From Arthrobacter sp. Leaf234 (GTDB lineage Bacteria > Actinomycetota > Actinomycetes > Actinomycetales > Micrococcaceae): a stretch of 64,000 nucleotides of DNA. Numbering within the stretch: position 1 is the stretch's first letter; each line of letters opens with the position of its first letter. The position numbers were made by a program, and so were the translations under genes. The notes beneath the pieces were generated by a model, which was not told the origin of the DNA, did not search any database, and saw only the letters and a list, made by a program, of their open reading frames with translations. The DNA is taken from positions 1-64,000 of the forward strand of contig NZ_LMLU01000005.1 of assembly GCF_001422665.1 (NCBI RefSeq), in the 5' to 3' direction. Shown in pieces: positions 9,226 through 17,356 of the stretch.

Positions 9226-10278
9226 TCAACCCCAGCCCTGCCGGTGCTCCTTGCCCCGCACGGCGTCGCGGACTGCACGCTCGAGGGACCGGTCATGGGA
9301 TCGTCGCTCGGACGGGTTCTGCCGGCGGTGGAGGCTCTCGAGTTCGCGCTGCATCTTCCGGTAGCTCCGCCACCGCCGCTCCTCGAGTGCCCCGGACAGG
9401 AGGGCGAGCTGGACGGCGCAGCCGGGCTCGGCATCGTGCGCGCAGTCTCGGAACCTGCAGGAGGCGAACAGGTCCTCGATCTCGCCGAAGACCTCGGCCA
9501 GTCCGTCCTCGGCGTCCCAGAGGGCGAACCCCCGGAGCCCTGGTGTGTCCATGAGGACGGCGCCGTCGCCGATCGGTACCAGCTCCCTCGCCGTCGTCGT
9601 GTGCCTGCCGCGGCCATCGCCCACCCTGACCCGACCCGTGTCCTGCACATCCCGGCCGACGAGCGCATTGACGAGGCTCGACTTGCCGGCACCCGATGGC
9701 CCGAGGAGGGCGAGGGTGCGCCCCGCACCGACGCGGGCTCGCAGGTCATCGAGGCCGTCTCCGTCCTCGGCGGACGTGGTGAAGACCTCCACGCCCCGCG
9801 CACGCTCCACCGTGTCCGCGATGACGGCATCGAAACGGGAGCTGAGGTCAGCCTTGGTGAGCACCACGAGGGGGACGGCGCCAGAATCCCAGGCTGCGAC
9901 CAGCGTCCGCTCCAGACGGTTCGCCGACAGCGCCTGGTCCAACGGGACGACGACACCCACCAGATCGACATTGGCGCCGAGCAGTTGCGCCTCCGCGAGC
10001 GGATCGTGGGCGCGTTTGCGCTGCAGGACCGCCCAGCGCGGAAGGACGCCGACGACGCGCGGATCCTCACCGCCGGAGACGGCGACCCAGTCGCCGGTCA
10101 CGAGGGACTCGTGCGCCTGCACCCCGAGCAGGCCCTGTTCAGTGGCGAGGAGCAGGCGGGTGCGGTCCGCGCGGACCACCCGGGCGGGGGAGGCGGCCGG
10201 TGCAGCTGTGGACGGGAGATGGAGGGAGAAGAGGCGGGCGACACGGTCCGTGTAGCCGTACTGCTGAAGAGGGTTCAA
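9226..10278 (-). CDS. rsgA: Small ribosomal subunit biogenesis GTPase RsgA
   Basis: 350 residues, circularly permuted GTPase acting in late 30S maturation. Order of parts: N-terminal OB-fold (about 30-100) with ATEQGLLGVQ; GTPase motifs including VVLTKADLSS, P-loop LLGPSGAGKSSL, and DTPGLRGFALWD; then a zinc-binding C-terminal region with CRFRDCAHDAEPGC (Cys/His ligands). The start is TTG at 10278, preceded by GGAGG with 7-nt spacing. An upstream hairpin (10289-10305) uses part of that ribosome site, and a 27-codon ORF with a very strong ribosome site lies just before it, which suggests translational control. Confidence 0.93.
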   Translation of the reverse strand: MNPLQQYGYTDRVARLFSLHLPSTAAPAASPARVVRADRTRLLLATEQGLLGVQAHESLVTGDWVAVSGGEDPRVVGVLPRWAVLQRKRAHDPLAEAQLLGANVDLVGVVVPLDQALSANRLERTLVAAWDSGAVPLVVLTKADLSSRFDAVIADTVERARGVEVFTTSAEDGDGLDDLRARVGAGRTLALLGPSGAGKSSLVNALVGRDVQDTGRVRVGDGRGRHTTTARELVPIGDGAVLMDTPGLRGFALWDAEDGLAEVFGEIEDLFASCRFRDCAHDAEPGCAVQLALLSGALEERRWRSYRKMQRELESLHRRQNPSERRSHDRSLERAVRDAVRGKEHRQGWG

Positions 10279-10288
10279 CGGAGATCCT

Positions 10289-10305
10289 CCGGGGAAGCTC
10301 CCCGG
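10289..10305 (-). promoter_or_regulatory. Hairpin overlapping the rsgA ribosome binding site
   Basis: A perfect 7-bp stem (CCGGGGA / TCCCCGG) with a 3-nt loop. On the mRNA its 3' arm includes the first two G residues of the GGAGG that precedes the TTG start of rsgA, so folding would partly hide the ribosome site. It begins 12 nt after the stop codon of the small upstream ORF. Confidence 0.5.
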
Positions 10306-10317
10306 GCGCGGCTGGCC

Positions 10318-10401
10318 TCAGGGCTGGAGCGCAGGAACCGGGGAGGTGACGACGAGGGGGGTGGGGGCGGTGGTCGACGCGCCGACAGTGACGTTCTCCA
10401 T
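10318..10401 (-). CDS. Possible 27-residue leader peptide upstream of rsgA
   Basis: The ORF starts with ATG preceded by AGGAGGTGGGTC, one of the best ribosome sites in the window, and encodes 27 residues beginning MENVTVGAS, rich in Thr, Val and Pro, ending PALQP. It ends 39 nt before the rsgA TTG and 12 nt before a hairpin that overlaps the rsgA ribosome site. The peptide is too short for a domain and I do not recognise it. The arrangement resembles translational attenuators, in which a ribosome on the leader decides folding downstream. It could equally be a chance ORF. Confidence 0.45.
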   Translation of the reverse strand: MENVTVGASTTAPTPLVVTSPVPALQP

Positions 10402-10484
10402 GACCCACCTCCTGTCGTTCCTGAGGGACCCGTCCGGGCCCGCGAGAGCTCAGTGTAATCCGTTGCCGATCCGGACGACAGAGG

Positions 10485-10685
10485 TCAGGCCGATGTCCTG
10501 TCGGTCTTCTCCACCGATCGGCGCGCGGTCCTGCGCCTCGCGTCGCCGAGGTCCCGCCGGAACTTCTCCTCGTCCACGGCTGTGTTGCGGCTCATGCCCA
10601 TGACCCAGACGACGATGACGACGGTGGCGAGAAGCCATACGGCGGCACCGGCGGCGACGAGGAGGGCGATCTGCAGGACAGTCAT
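10485..10685 (-). CDS. Small single-pass membrane protein, unknown
   Basis: 66 residues. A very hydrophobic helix (about residues 3-29, with the end reading VVIVVWVMGM) is followed by a basic and acidic cytoplasmic tail (EEKFRRDLGDARRRTARR). The ATG at 10685 follows GACGAGAGGAGCACG. No family was recognised. It lies between rsgA and a decayed transporter fragment on the same strand. Confidence 0.55.
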   Translation of the reverse strand: MTVLQIALLVAAGAAVWLLATVVIVVWVMGMSRNTAVDEEKFRRDLGDARRRTARRSVEKTDRTSA

Positions 10686-10807
10686 CGTGCTCCTCTCGTC
10701 ATCGGACAGCGGGCGTCGCTTCGTCGCGGGTGCTCCATTGTCCCAGAGTGGCGCCGGACTGTCAGGTCGCCACCCCCGGGCGGTGGATACCGGACGCCGA
10801 GGGAGGA

Positions 10808-11074
10808 TCAGCTGCGCTGATCGGGGCCCTGCGCCTGGACCTGCTCGGCCTCGCGCTTTTCGGTCCCGGTGGCCAGGACCAGCAGGGTGAGGGCCGCTGC
10901 GGCGAGCATGACGCACACCATCGCCACCTGGTCTCCGCCGAGCAGGCCGACGAAGGGGCTGAGGAGACCGGCCACGCCGGACTGCAGGGCGCCGCTGTCC
11001 GCCGCCGCCGTTCCCGCCCTGTGGCCGCAGTGGTGCAGTGCGAGCACGGAGGCGTTGGCCGGGGTCACAGACAT
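10808..11074 (-). pseudogene. C-terminal remnant of a Bcr/CflA-type MFS drug exporter
   Basis: The 88-codon ORF resembles only the last two membrane helices of Bcr/CflA exporters: a segment PANASVLALHHCGHRAGTAA, then GALQSGVAGLLSPFVGLLGG, then a final hydrophobic helix ending LTLLVLATG and a short polar tail. Intact members have about 400 residues and twelve helices. The 87 nt between its ATG and the next gene do not continue the family sequence, so the first ten helices are missing. The ATG falls inside what would be a helix. This reads as a relic left by a deletion; a small functional protein cannot be excluded. Confidence 0.5.
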
Positions 11075-11161
11075 CGCGCAGGCGCGCGGTCGGCCCGGCG
11101 AGCAGCTGCGGTGGGCGCAGATCGGAACGGCTGAAAAGGTGGACAGCAGGGGTTCGGCGCG

Positions 11162-11665
11162 TTAGCGCGGTGGCAGGCGGTGCGTCGTCACGCTGACTGC
11201 GCCGTCATCGACGACGGCGGTCATGTAGGTGCAGAACGGTTGGCGACGGCGGTCGGTGGGCGAGCCCGGATTGAGGAGCCGGAGACCGCCCGGCGCAGTG
11301 GTGTCCCATGGGATGTGGCTGTGGCCGAACACCAGGACATCGGTGTCCGGATGGAGCACCGCCATGCGGGCTTCCCGGCCCTGGCTCTGGCCGGTCTCAT
11401 GGACGACGGCGAGCCGCACGCCCTCGAGCTCCGCCCGGGCGACGAGGGGGAGGCGCGAGCGCAGGTCGGCGCCGTCGTTGTTGCCGTAGCAGGCGATGAG
11501 TCGCCGGGCCCTCTCCTCCAGCTCGTCCAGCAGCCCCGTCCCGGTCCAGTCCCCTGCATGGACGACGACGTCGGCCGAGTCGACGGCGTCCCACACCTCG
11601 TCAGGCAGCACCCTGGCCCGCTTCGGCAGGTGGGTGTCGGCGAGGAGCGTCAGGCGGAGGACCAT
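11162..11665 (-). CDS. YfcE/MJ0936-type metallophosphoesterase
   Basis: 167 residues, normal for this small calcineurin-like family. Metal-binding motifs in order: LLADTHLP (D-x-H), VVHAGDW (GDx), YGNNDG (GNxD), a histidine in LAVVHETGQ and the closing FGHSHIPW (GHxH). These residues coordinate two divalent metal ions. Relatives hydrolyse phosphodiesters or phosphomonoesters; the physiological substrate is unknown. It reads toward the transporter remnant. Confidence 0.88.
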   Translation of the reverse strand: MVLRLTLLADTHLPKRARVLPDEVWDAVDSADVVVHAGDWTGTGLLDELEERARRLIACYGNNDGADLRSRLPLVARAELEGVRLAVVHETGQSQGREARMAVLHPDTDVLVFGHSHIPWDTTAPGGLRLLNPGSPTDRRRQPFCTYMTAVVDDGAVSVTTHRLPPR

Positions 11666-11736
11666 GGTGCCAAGTCTGCCGCGGAATCCGGCACTCAGGC
11701 ACCCGTGACAAGCCGGGGACCCTATGGCATGCTTCC

Positions 11737-11750
11737 GTAAGCACGCTTAC
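11737..11750. promoter_or_regulatory. GTAAGC-AC-GCTTAC inverted repeat upstream of the 11.8-kb operon
   Basis: A perfect inverted repeat 33 nt before the small gene at 11783, continuing into TAATCAC. The core TAAG-N4-CTTA-N-TA recurs upstream of the split Vms1-like gene (near 18267-18285, minus strand), so it may be a shared operator or promoter element. Confidence 0.4.
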
Positions 11751-11782
11751 TAATCACGGTCCGGACCACGAGGAGGCAGACC

Positions 11783-12019
11783 ATGCGGATCGACAAACAG
11801 CAGATCATCGACCTGCTGAAGAGCCAGGGCAAGGACGACCACGCCGATCAGGCACAGTCCGAGCTGCCGGATCAGGTGGACCCGGAACAGCACGCGGACC
11901 TGCTCGCCAGGATCGGCATCAACCCGACGGACCTGCTGGGCAAGATCCCGGGTCTCGGCGGTTTCGGGGGCCAGGTCGGCGCGGTGAACCGTCACCGCCA
12001 CGAGGCAGGGAGACAGTGA
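11783..12019 (+). CDS. Small conserved actinobacterial protein, unknown
   Basis: 78 residues. The first half (IDKQQIIDLLKSQG, then QAQSELPDQVD) and the motif GINPTDLLGKIPG give the impression of a small helical protein that recurs in Micrococcaceae, but I do not recognise a named domain. The tail is glycine- and basic-rich. GAGGAGGCAGACC precedes the ATG. Its stop shares one base with the ATG of the next gene (TGATG), so the two form an operon. An inverted repeat lies just upstream. Confidence 0.7.
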   Translation: MRIDKQQIIDLLKSQGKDDHADQAQSELPDQVDPEQHADLLARIGINPTDLLGKIPGLGGFGGQVGAVNRHRHEAGRQ

Positions 12020-12394
12020 TGGAAACAGGACAAGCGGTATGGATCATCGTCGCGATCGTGGCTTCTGGCGATCATCGCCGTCGTCGCCGTTCTGGCGCGG
12101 AAGCGGGGGCATGCCCAGCGGAAGCGGCAGCAGGACGAGGACCGCCACAGGGCGGCCGAGATGCGCGAGCAGGCGAAGGCCACGGAATTGGACGCCCGTG
12201 AGCGCGAGGCTAAGGCGTCGATGGCGGAGGCCGAGGCGCAGCGCGCCGAGGTCGAGGCGCAACGGCTGCGGCAGCAGGCGCAGGAGCGACAGGCCGACGC
12301 GCACGGACTGCGTGAGAAGGTCACCCATCACAGCCAGGAGGCCGACGCACTGGACCCCGATGTGCCGACGGACAAGGATCGGCGCGGCCACTGA
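12019..12394 (+). pseudogene. Frameshifted single-pass membrane protein with coiled-coil tail
   Basis: The ATG at 12019 opens METGQAVWIIVAIV, then the frame runs into polar sequence unlike a membrane helix. Moving one base forward near 12061 continues the helix as LLAIIAVVAVLARKRG and then a charged helical tail to the stop at 12394, rich in Glu, Arg, Gln and Ala (REREAKASMAEAEAQRAEVE), a likely coiled coil. The joined product would be about 125 residues. One extra base relative to the ancestral frame explains this. It may be a real mutation or a sequencing error. No family function is known to me. Confidence 0.6.
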
Positions 12395-12418
12395 GCCGAC
12401 CATCGGGAGGGAAGATTC

Positions 12419-13339
12419 ATGACGGATACGCTGCGCGTGGTCATCACCGGTGCATCGAGCGGGATCGGGCGGGCAACCGCCCGGCTGTTCGCGGAGGAGG
12501 ATGCCCGGCTGGTCCTCGCCGGGCGTGACGCCTCGACGCTCGAGGACGTCGCGGCAGAGTGCCGCGCCCTGGGGGCGACGGCGATCACCCTCCGCACGGA
12601 CGTCTCCTCCGCCGAGGAGGTCGACCGCCTTGCCGACGCCGCCGTCGAGCGGTTCGGCGGAATCGACGTCTGGGTGGGTAATGCCTCCCTGTACAGCTTC
12701 GGTACGTTCGAGCAGACACCGCCCGATGTCTTCGACCGGCTCCTGTCCGTCAACCTCTCCGGACAGGTGTACGGGGCGCGGGCGGCGCTGCGCGTCTTCC
12801 GGCGCCAGGAGCACGGGGTGCTGGTCTCGGTGGCCTCCGTCTACTCGAGGATTACGTCGCCGCTCGTCAGCCCTTACGTCACCAGCAAGTTCGGCCTGCT
12901 CGGCTTCCTCGAGGTGCTGCGGATGGAACTGGCGAGCGCACCTGACATCCATGTCTGCGCCGTGCTCCCCGCAACCATCGACACGCCGATCCACCAACAT
13001 GCCGCGAACCATACCGGCAGGGCCGTCCGGCCGCTCCCCCCGGTCACCGATCCCCTCCGGGTGGCACGGGCGATCGTGCGGGTCTCGCACGCACCACGCC
13101 GGCTGACCCAGGTGGGTCGGGTGCAGTCGTTGTTCGTCCACGCCCGTGCCCTCGCCCCCGCGGCGTACCAGGCCGTCGTGGCCCGTGCCTACCCTGCCCT
13201 CGCGCTCACGCGGGACGCGGCCCCCGTCTCGGACGGCAACGTGTTCCATCCGGATCGTCACTCCACCGGCGTGACCGGGGGGTGGCGCTGGTTCCCCCGG
13301 CTGCGGCGCATTGCCGGCGAGGCCGCCCGACGACGCTGA
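12419..13339 (+). CDS. Short-chain dehydrogenase/reductase
   Basis: 306 residues; the first 200 form a classical SDR Rossmann fold. The cofactor motif TGASSGIG lies near residue 12, NAG-like VGNASLYS near 85, the catalytic serine in VSVASVYS near 140 and YVTSKFG with catalytic Tyr and Lys near 155. Charged residues after the second strand (LAGRDAS) suggest NADP(H). The C-terminal 80 residues carry a helix and a basic tail beyond the classical length. Substrate unknown. The gene ends before a terminator shared with the convergent catalase gene. Confidence 0.88.
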   Translation: MTDTLRVVITGASSGIGRATARLFAEEDARLVLAGRDASTLEDVAAECRALGATAITLRTDVSSAEEVDRLADAAVERFGGIDVWVGNASLYSFGTFEQTPPDVFDRLLSVNLSGQVYGARAALRVFRRQEHGVLVSVASVYSRITSPLVSPYVTSKFGLLGFLEVLRMELASAPDIHVCAVLPATIDTPIHQHAANHTGRAVRPLPPVTDPLRVARAIVRVSHAPRRLTQVGRVQSLFVHARALAPAAYQAVVARAYPALALTRDAAPVSDGNVFHPDRHSTGVTGGWRWFPRLRRIAGEAARRR

Positions 13340-13410
13340 CGGGCGGGCCACCCGCCCTCGGCTGGTCTCGCCGTTGCGGTCCCGTACCACCCGCCCGCGC
13401 AGCAACGGAA

Positions 13411-13439
13411 AAGGCGCCGGCAGGATGCGCCGACGCCTT
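13411..13439. terminator. Bidirectional terminator between SDR and catalase genes
   Basis: An 11-bp stem with one mismatch (AAGGCGCCGGC / GCCGACGCCTT) and a 7-nt loop, flanked by an A-rich run on the left. It lies between convergent genes. Confidence 0.7.
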
Positions 13440-13475
13440 CCTCCGCGCGGTGTCCGCCCATGTCACGGATGACCG

Positions 13476-15137
13476 TCAGCGGCTCACCACCATGTGCTCG
13501 TTGGGGACGCAATGGGTCATGGTCAGCCCCGTGACGTCACGGGGTCCGTTGTTCCCGAGGTTCTCCAGGCGGGCGAGCTCGTCCTCCGAGAGGGTCTGGC
13601 TCGCGAGCGGAGGTAGGTCCTTCACCTCGTCCAGGCCGATGCCGAGCCCTTCCCCGACGCGGGCACCCAGTTCGTCGTCCACCAGGTGGAAGTGCCACAC
13701 CATGCGTTCCTGCACGGCGCGCGCGGCCTGCCCGATCAGGGTCACGAAGTTCCCGACCAGGTCATCCTTCTCCCACTGCTCGAGCAGCTGGTAGCGCTGA
13801 CCGGCCTGCAGGTAGTCGTTGGTCAGCGGTATCCGCTTGCGCGTCAGCCGACCGGTGATCTCGGGGCCCTGGTCGTCGTGCGTGGGGTACTCGCCCTCGC
13901 GGAGTCCACCCGTGATCGAGGGCTCGTAGGTGACGTGCGGATTCTGGCCGGGCGCGAGGTCCGTCCCGTAGGACATCTGGCCACCGCGCTGGTTCGTGTG
14001 CACCGCTGCGTTCTTGGCGGAGTTCACGGGCAGCTGGAGGTAGTTCGGTCCCACACGGTATCGCTGGGCATCGCTGTAGCTGAAGGTCCGCCCCACGAGC
14101 ATCTTGTCGTCGGAGAAATCGAGTCCGTCGACCAGCACGCCGGTGCCGAAGGACAGCTGCTCGTTCTCGTTGTGGTGATCGGCCACGTTCCGGTTGAGCG
14201 TCATGGTGCCCACGAGCTTCGGCTCGAAATCCTGCTCCGGCCAGGTCTTGGTGTCGTCGAGCGGGTCGAAGTCGAGTTCCGGGTGGTCGCCGTCGTCCAT
14301 GAGCTGGACGTACAGGTCCCACGTCGGGTACTCGCCACGCTCGATGGCTTCGTAGAGGTCCTTCGACGCATGTCCGAGATCGGTGGCCTGGATGGTGGCG
14401 GCGTCCTCCTCGGTGAGGCTCTTCACGCCCTGGTGCGGCTGCCAGGTGTACTTCACGAGCTTCGTCCCGCCCCCGGCGTCCACCCACTTGTACGTGTTGA
14501 CACCGAATCCCTGGATGTGGCGGTAGTCCGCGGGGATGCCGCGCGGGCTGAAGAGGTTGACGAGCATGTGCATGGACTCCGGGGTCTGCGACATGAAGTC
14601 GAAGATGCGGCCCGGCTCCTGCCGGAAGGTGACGGGGTCCGGCTTCAGCGCGTGGATGACGTCCGGGAACTTGATGGCGTCGCGGATGAAGAACACGGCG
14701 AGGTTGGTGCCCACCAGATCCCAGTTGCCGTCCTCGGTGTAGAACTTGACCGCGAACCCGCGGGGGTCCCGCGCGGCTTCCGAGGAGTCACGGCCACCGA
14801 TGACGGTGGAGAAGCGGACGGCGACCTCGGTCTTCTTGCCCGGCTCGGAGAAGAGCTTCGCGCGGGTGTAGGCGGCGATCGGCTCGGCTCCCCACCGGCC
14901 GGTGGCCTCGAACTCACCGAAGGCGACGGCGCCGCGGGCATGGACCACGCGCTCCGGGATGCGCTCGCGGTCGAAGTGGCTGATCTTCTCGAGGAACTGG
15001 TAGTTCTCGAGGGTGGCGGGGCCCCGCTCGCCCACCGTGCGGGAGTTCTGGTTGTCGTAGACCTGGTGGCCCTGGCGGTTCGTCAGGACGGCACGGTCAT
15101 CGCCCTCGGCGGGTGGCTGGCCGGCGACATCGGTCAT
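13476..15137 (-). CDS. katA: Monofunctional haem catalase
   Basis: 553 residues, within the range of small- to medium-subunit catalases with a C-terminal extension. It has [15 protein letters not shown] (catalytic His), [11 protein letters not shown] and the proximal haem region [12 protein letters not shown] with the haem-ligand Tyr. NADPH-type clade residues cannot be judged by eye. It breaks hydrogen peroxide into water and oxygen in the cytoplasm. GTGAGGAGAACCCC precedes the ATG. On the mRNA strand a GGTTG and GGGTAG pair about 17 nt apart lies upstream, similar to stress-sigma promoters. Confidence 0.95.
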   Translation of the reverse strand: MTDVAGQPPAEGDDRAVLTNRQGHQVYDNQNSRTVGERGPATLENYQFLEKISHFDRERIPERVVHARGAVAFGEFEATGRWGAEPIAAYTRAKLFSEPGKKTEVAVRFSTVIGGRDSSEAARDPRGFAVKFYTEDGNWDLVGTNLAVFFIRDAIKFPDVIHALKPDPVTFRQEPGRIFDFMSQTPESMHMLVNLFSPRGIPADYRHIQGFGVNTYKWVDAGGGTKLVKYTWQPHQGVKSLTEEDAATIQATDLGHASKDLYEAIERGEYPTWDLYVQLMDDGDHPELDFDPLDDTKTWPEQDFEPKLVGTMTLNRNVADHHNENEQLSFGTGVLVDGLDFSDDKMLVGRTFSYSDAQRYRVGPNYLQLPVNSAKNAAVHTNQRGGQMSYGTDLAPGQNPHVTYEPSITGGLREGEYPTHDDQGPEITGRLTRKRIPLTNDYLQAGQRYQLLEQWEKDDLVGNFVTLIGQAARAVQERMVWHFHLVDDELGARVGEGLGIGLDEVKDLPPLASQTLSEDELARLENLGNNGPRDVTGLTMTHCVPNEHMVVSR

Positions 15138-15243
15138 GGGGTTCTCCTCACAGCGGACTCTGGTCGTTTCGGGCAGCGGGGATGCCCTGCCGGCTCCCCA
15201 TGTCCGCTCTCGACGCTACCCAAGCCACTGATGCGCAGCAACC

Positions 15244-17061
15244 TTAGTAATTATCCGTGCCGCCCTCGATCTCGGCGTAGCGACGGAGGAGGGCAGCGGC
15301 GCCGCCACCGGGTTCGGCGTCGACCGCCCGGTGCATGGACGCGAGCTTCGCCGCACCCGCCGGGAACGGCGGCAGCAGGGGGACGTCCGGATCCGTCACG
15401 ACGTCGATGACGAAGGGCCGGTCCGCGGCGAAGGCCCGGTGCCACGCGTCAGCGAGGTCCGCCGGATCCTCGACCCGCACGCCGTCGAGTCCCAGCAGCT
15501 TCGCGTGCGCGGCGGCGTCGACGGCGGGCAGGGCCTGGCTGTCCTCGAAGCGGGGTTCGCCCTCCATCTCGCGCTGTTCCCACGAGACCTCCGAGAGATC
15601 CCGGTTCGAGAGCACGCACACGACGAAGCGCGGGTCCGCCCAGCCGCGCCACAACCGAGCGACGGTGACGAGTTCGGCGAGCCCCGCCATCTGCAGTGCC
15701 CCGTCGCCGAGGAGCACGACAACGGGGCGCTCGGGGCGTGCGAGTTTCGCGGCGATGCCGTAGGGCATGCCCGCACCCATGCAGCCGAGGGTGCTCGACA
15801 GATGTGCGGGCACGCCGCGGGGGAGGCGCAGCTGGCGCGCGTACCAGTAGACGCAACTGCCGACGTCGACCGCCACCTGCGCATCGCTGGGCAGTGCATC
15901 GCTGAGTTCGCGGACGACGCGCTCGGGGTTGACGGGCCGGGCGGGGATCAGGGCACGTTCCAGGGCTATCCGGTGCCACCTCTCCACCTGCTCCTCGACC
16001 TCGGCACGGTAGGAGTGGTCCTGCTGGCCGTGCAGGAGGATCAGCAGGGCCCCGAGTGTCTCGGCCGCGTCCCCGTGGAGTGCCACCTCCACGGGGTAGC
16101 GGTTCCCGATCGCCTTCGGGTCGATGTCGATCTGGACCGCGCGTGCCTGCCCCGGGGCCGGGTAGTACTCCGTCCAGGGGTCGTTGGAGCCGATGATGAG
16201 CAGCGTGTCGCACGTGTCCATGAGGTGCGCGCTCGCCGTGGTGCCGAGATGGCCCATCGTGCCGGTCGCGAACGGGAGCGACTCGTCGACGAAGGGCTTG
16301 CCGAGGAGGCTCGTGGTGATGCCCGCTGCGAGGCGTTCGGCCACGGCGACCACCTCCTGCTGCGCGTGCGCGGCCCCCTGCCCCACCAGGAGGGCGATCT
16401 TCCGGCCGGCGTTCAGGACGGCGGCGGCGTCGAGCAGGTCCGCCTCGCGCGGCGAGACGCACCCGAGCGACCACACCGGCGACGACGGGACCACGCCGTG
16501 CTCGTGGGGCGTGGACGGTGCTGCCTCCTGCTGGAGGTCGTGCGGCAGGATCACGACGGCGGGTGACCGGGTGGCGAGCGCGGCCTTGAACGCACGGTCG
16601 AGGACCATGGGCAGCTGCTCGGCGTCCGTGACCTGCTGGAGGAAGTCCGAGGCGACGTCCTTGAACAGGCTGGGCAGGTCGATCTCCTGCTGGTAGGCCG
16701 AGCCGAGGACGGTGCGGCTCTGCTGGCCGACCAGTGCGACGACGGGGACGCTGTCCATCCGGGCGTCGTACAGGCCGTTGATCAGATGCGCCGCCCCCGG
16801 TCCCTGCGTCGCGGTGACGACGCCCACCCGGCCGGTGTACTTCGCGTGCGCCACAGCCATGAAGGCGGCCGCCTCCTCGTGGCGGGCCTGGACGAAGGCG
16901 GGGCCCCCTGCCCGGCGCAGTGCGCCGAGCAGGGGATTGATACCGTCTCCGCTGTAGCCGAAGATCCTGTCGACGTGCCAGTCCTCGAGCCGGCGCACCA
17001 CGAGGTCGGCGACCGACCCGGACGTCTCCGTCCCGGCCCGCTGTGCGGAAGTATCCGCCAT
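15244..17061 (-). CDS. Thiamine-diphosphate-dependent pyruvate oxidase/dehydrogenase-like enzyme
   Basis: 605 residues from the ATG at 17061. Three-domain TPP enzyme of the PoxB/acetolactate synthase family: N-terminal PYR domain with the activating Glu in ARHEEAAAFMA and TQGPGAAHLINGLYDA; central domain with FAD/nucleotide-fold features; C-terminal PP domain with the TPP/Mg motif GDGALQMAG ... LSNRD. The pattern favours a pyruvate oxidase or quinone-dependent pyruvate dehydrogenase over acetolactate synthase, but the reaction is not certain. The start lies four bases after the end of the split Vms1-like gene on the same strand, so it is probably in that operon. Confidence 0.85.
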   Translation of the reverse strand: MADTSAQRAGTETSGSVADLVVRRLEDWHVDRIFGYSGDGINPLLGALRRAGGPAFVQARHEEAAAFMAVAHAKYTGRVGVVTATQGPGAAHLINGLYDARMDSVPVVALVGQQSRTVLGSAYQQEIDLPSLFKDVASDFLQQVTDAEQLPMVLDRAFKAALATRSPAVVILPHDLQQEAAPSTPHEHGVVPSSPVWSLGCVSPREADLLDAAAVLNAGRKIALLVGQGAAHAQQEVVAVAERLAAGITTSLLGKPFVDESLPFATGTMGHLGTTASAHLMDTCDTLLIIGSNDPWTEYYPAPGQARAVQIDIDPKAIGNRYPVEVALHGDAAETLGALLILLHGQQDHSYRAEVEEQVERWHRIALERALIPARPVNPERVVRELSDALPSDAQVAVDVGSCVYWYARQLRLPRGVPAHLSSTLGCMGAGMPYGIAAKLARPERPVVVLLGDGALQMAGLAELVTVARLWRGWADPRFVVCVLSNRDLSEVSWEQREMEGEPRFEDSQALPAVDAAAHAKLLGLDGVRVEDPADLADAWHRAFAADRPFVIDVVTDPDVPLLPPFPAGAAKLASMHRAVDAEPGGGAAALLRRYAEIEGGTDNY

Positions 17062-17065
17062 GGTG

Positions 17066-17356
17066 TCAGGCCGCTGTCGGTGCGGCGGGTCCGGTGGGCC
17101 AGCGCAGGAGCGCAGCGACGGGCTTCTCCTCGAGCGCACCGGACGGGTACATCGTCACCTGCGCATCGGTGAGCGCGGCGGCCCGGAGGAGCCCGGCGAC
17201 CGCCGGCACCTCGCCCAGCACGCCCGCTCCGGCGGTGTCGGCCTCGGAGATCGCGACCCAGGGTGCTGCGTCGAGTGCGAGGAGGGTCTCGCCGTCCCAG
17301 GCCGTGGTCTCGAGGAGGAGGACTTCGACCTGCGCCTGCTGCAGGGCCGTGATCAC
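17066..17356 (-). CDS. C-terminal part of split Vms1/baeRF-type protein
   Basis: 96 residues from a GTG at 17356 that overlaps the stop of the preceding ORF (GTGA). It reads as the third, L7Ae-like domain of the Rv2629/baeRF family (VITALQQAQVEVLLLE, then VAGLLRAAALTDAQVTMYP). The family normally has one chain of about 370 residues, and this frame extends back past the GTG as family-like sequence (SAVGRGAV). A frameshift near 17385-17400 therefore probably divided one gene into two ORFs. Whether the fragment is made through stop-start coupling is open. Confidence 0.65.
   Translation of the reverse strand: MITALQQAQVEVLLLETTAWDGETLLALDAAPWVAISEADTAGAGVLGEVPAVAGLLRAAALTDAQVTMYPSGALEEKPVAALLRWPTGPAAPTAA

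Noticed and set aside
12044..13405. A 453-codon frame opposite the SDR gene and the frameshifted gene.
   Set aside because: Composition of an antisense frame, no motifs, no ribosome site, and it crosses a real operon.
15236..15256. CCTTAGTAATTA near the catalase upstream region as a third TAAG-CTTA element.
   Set aside because: It overlaps the stop codon and last codons of the pyruvate-oxidase-like gene and lacks the second arm.
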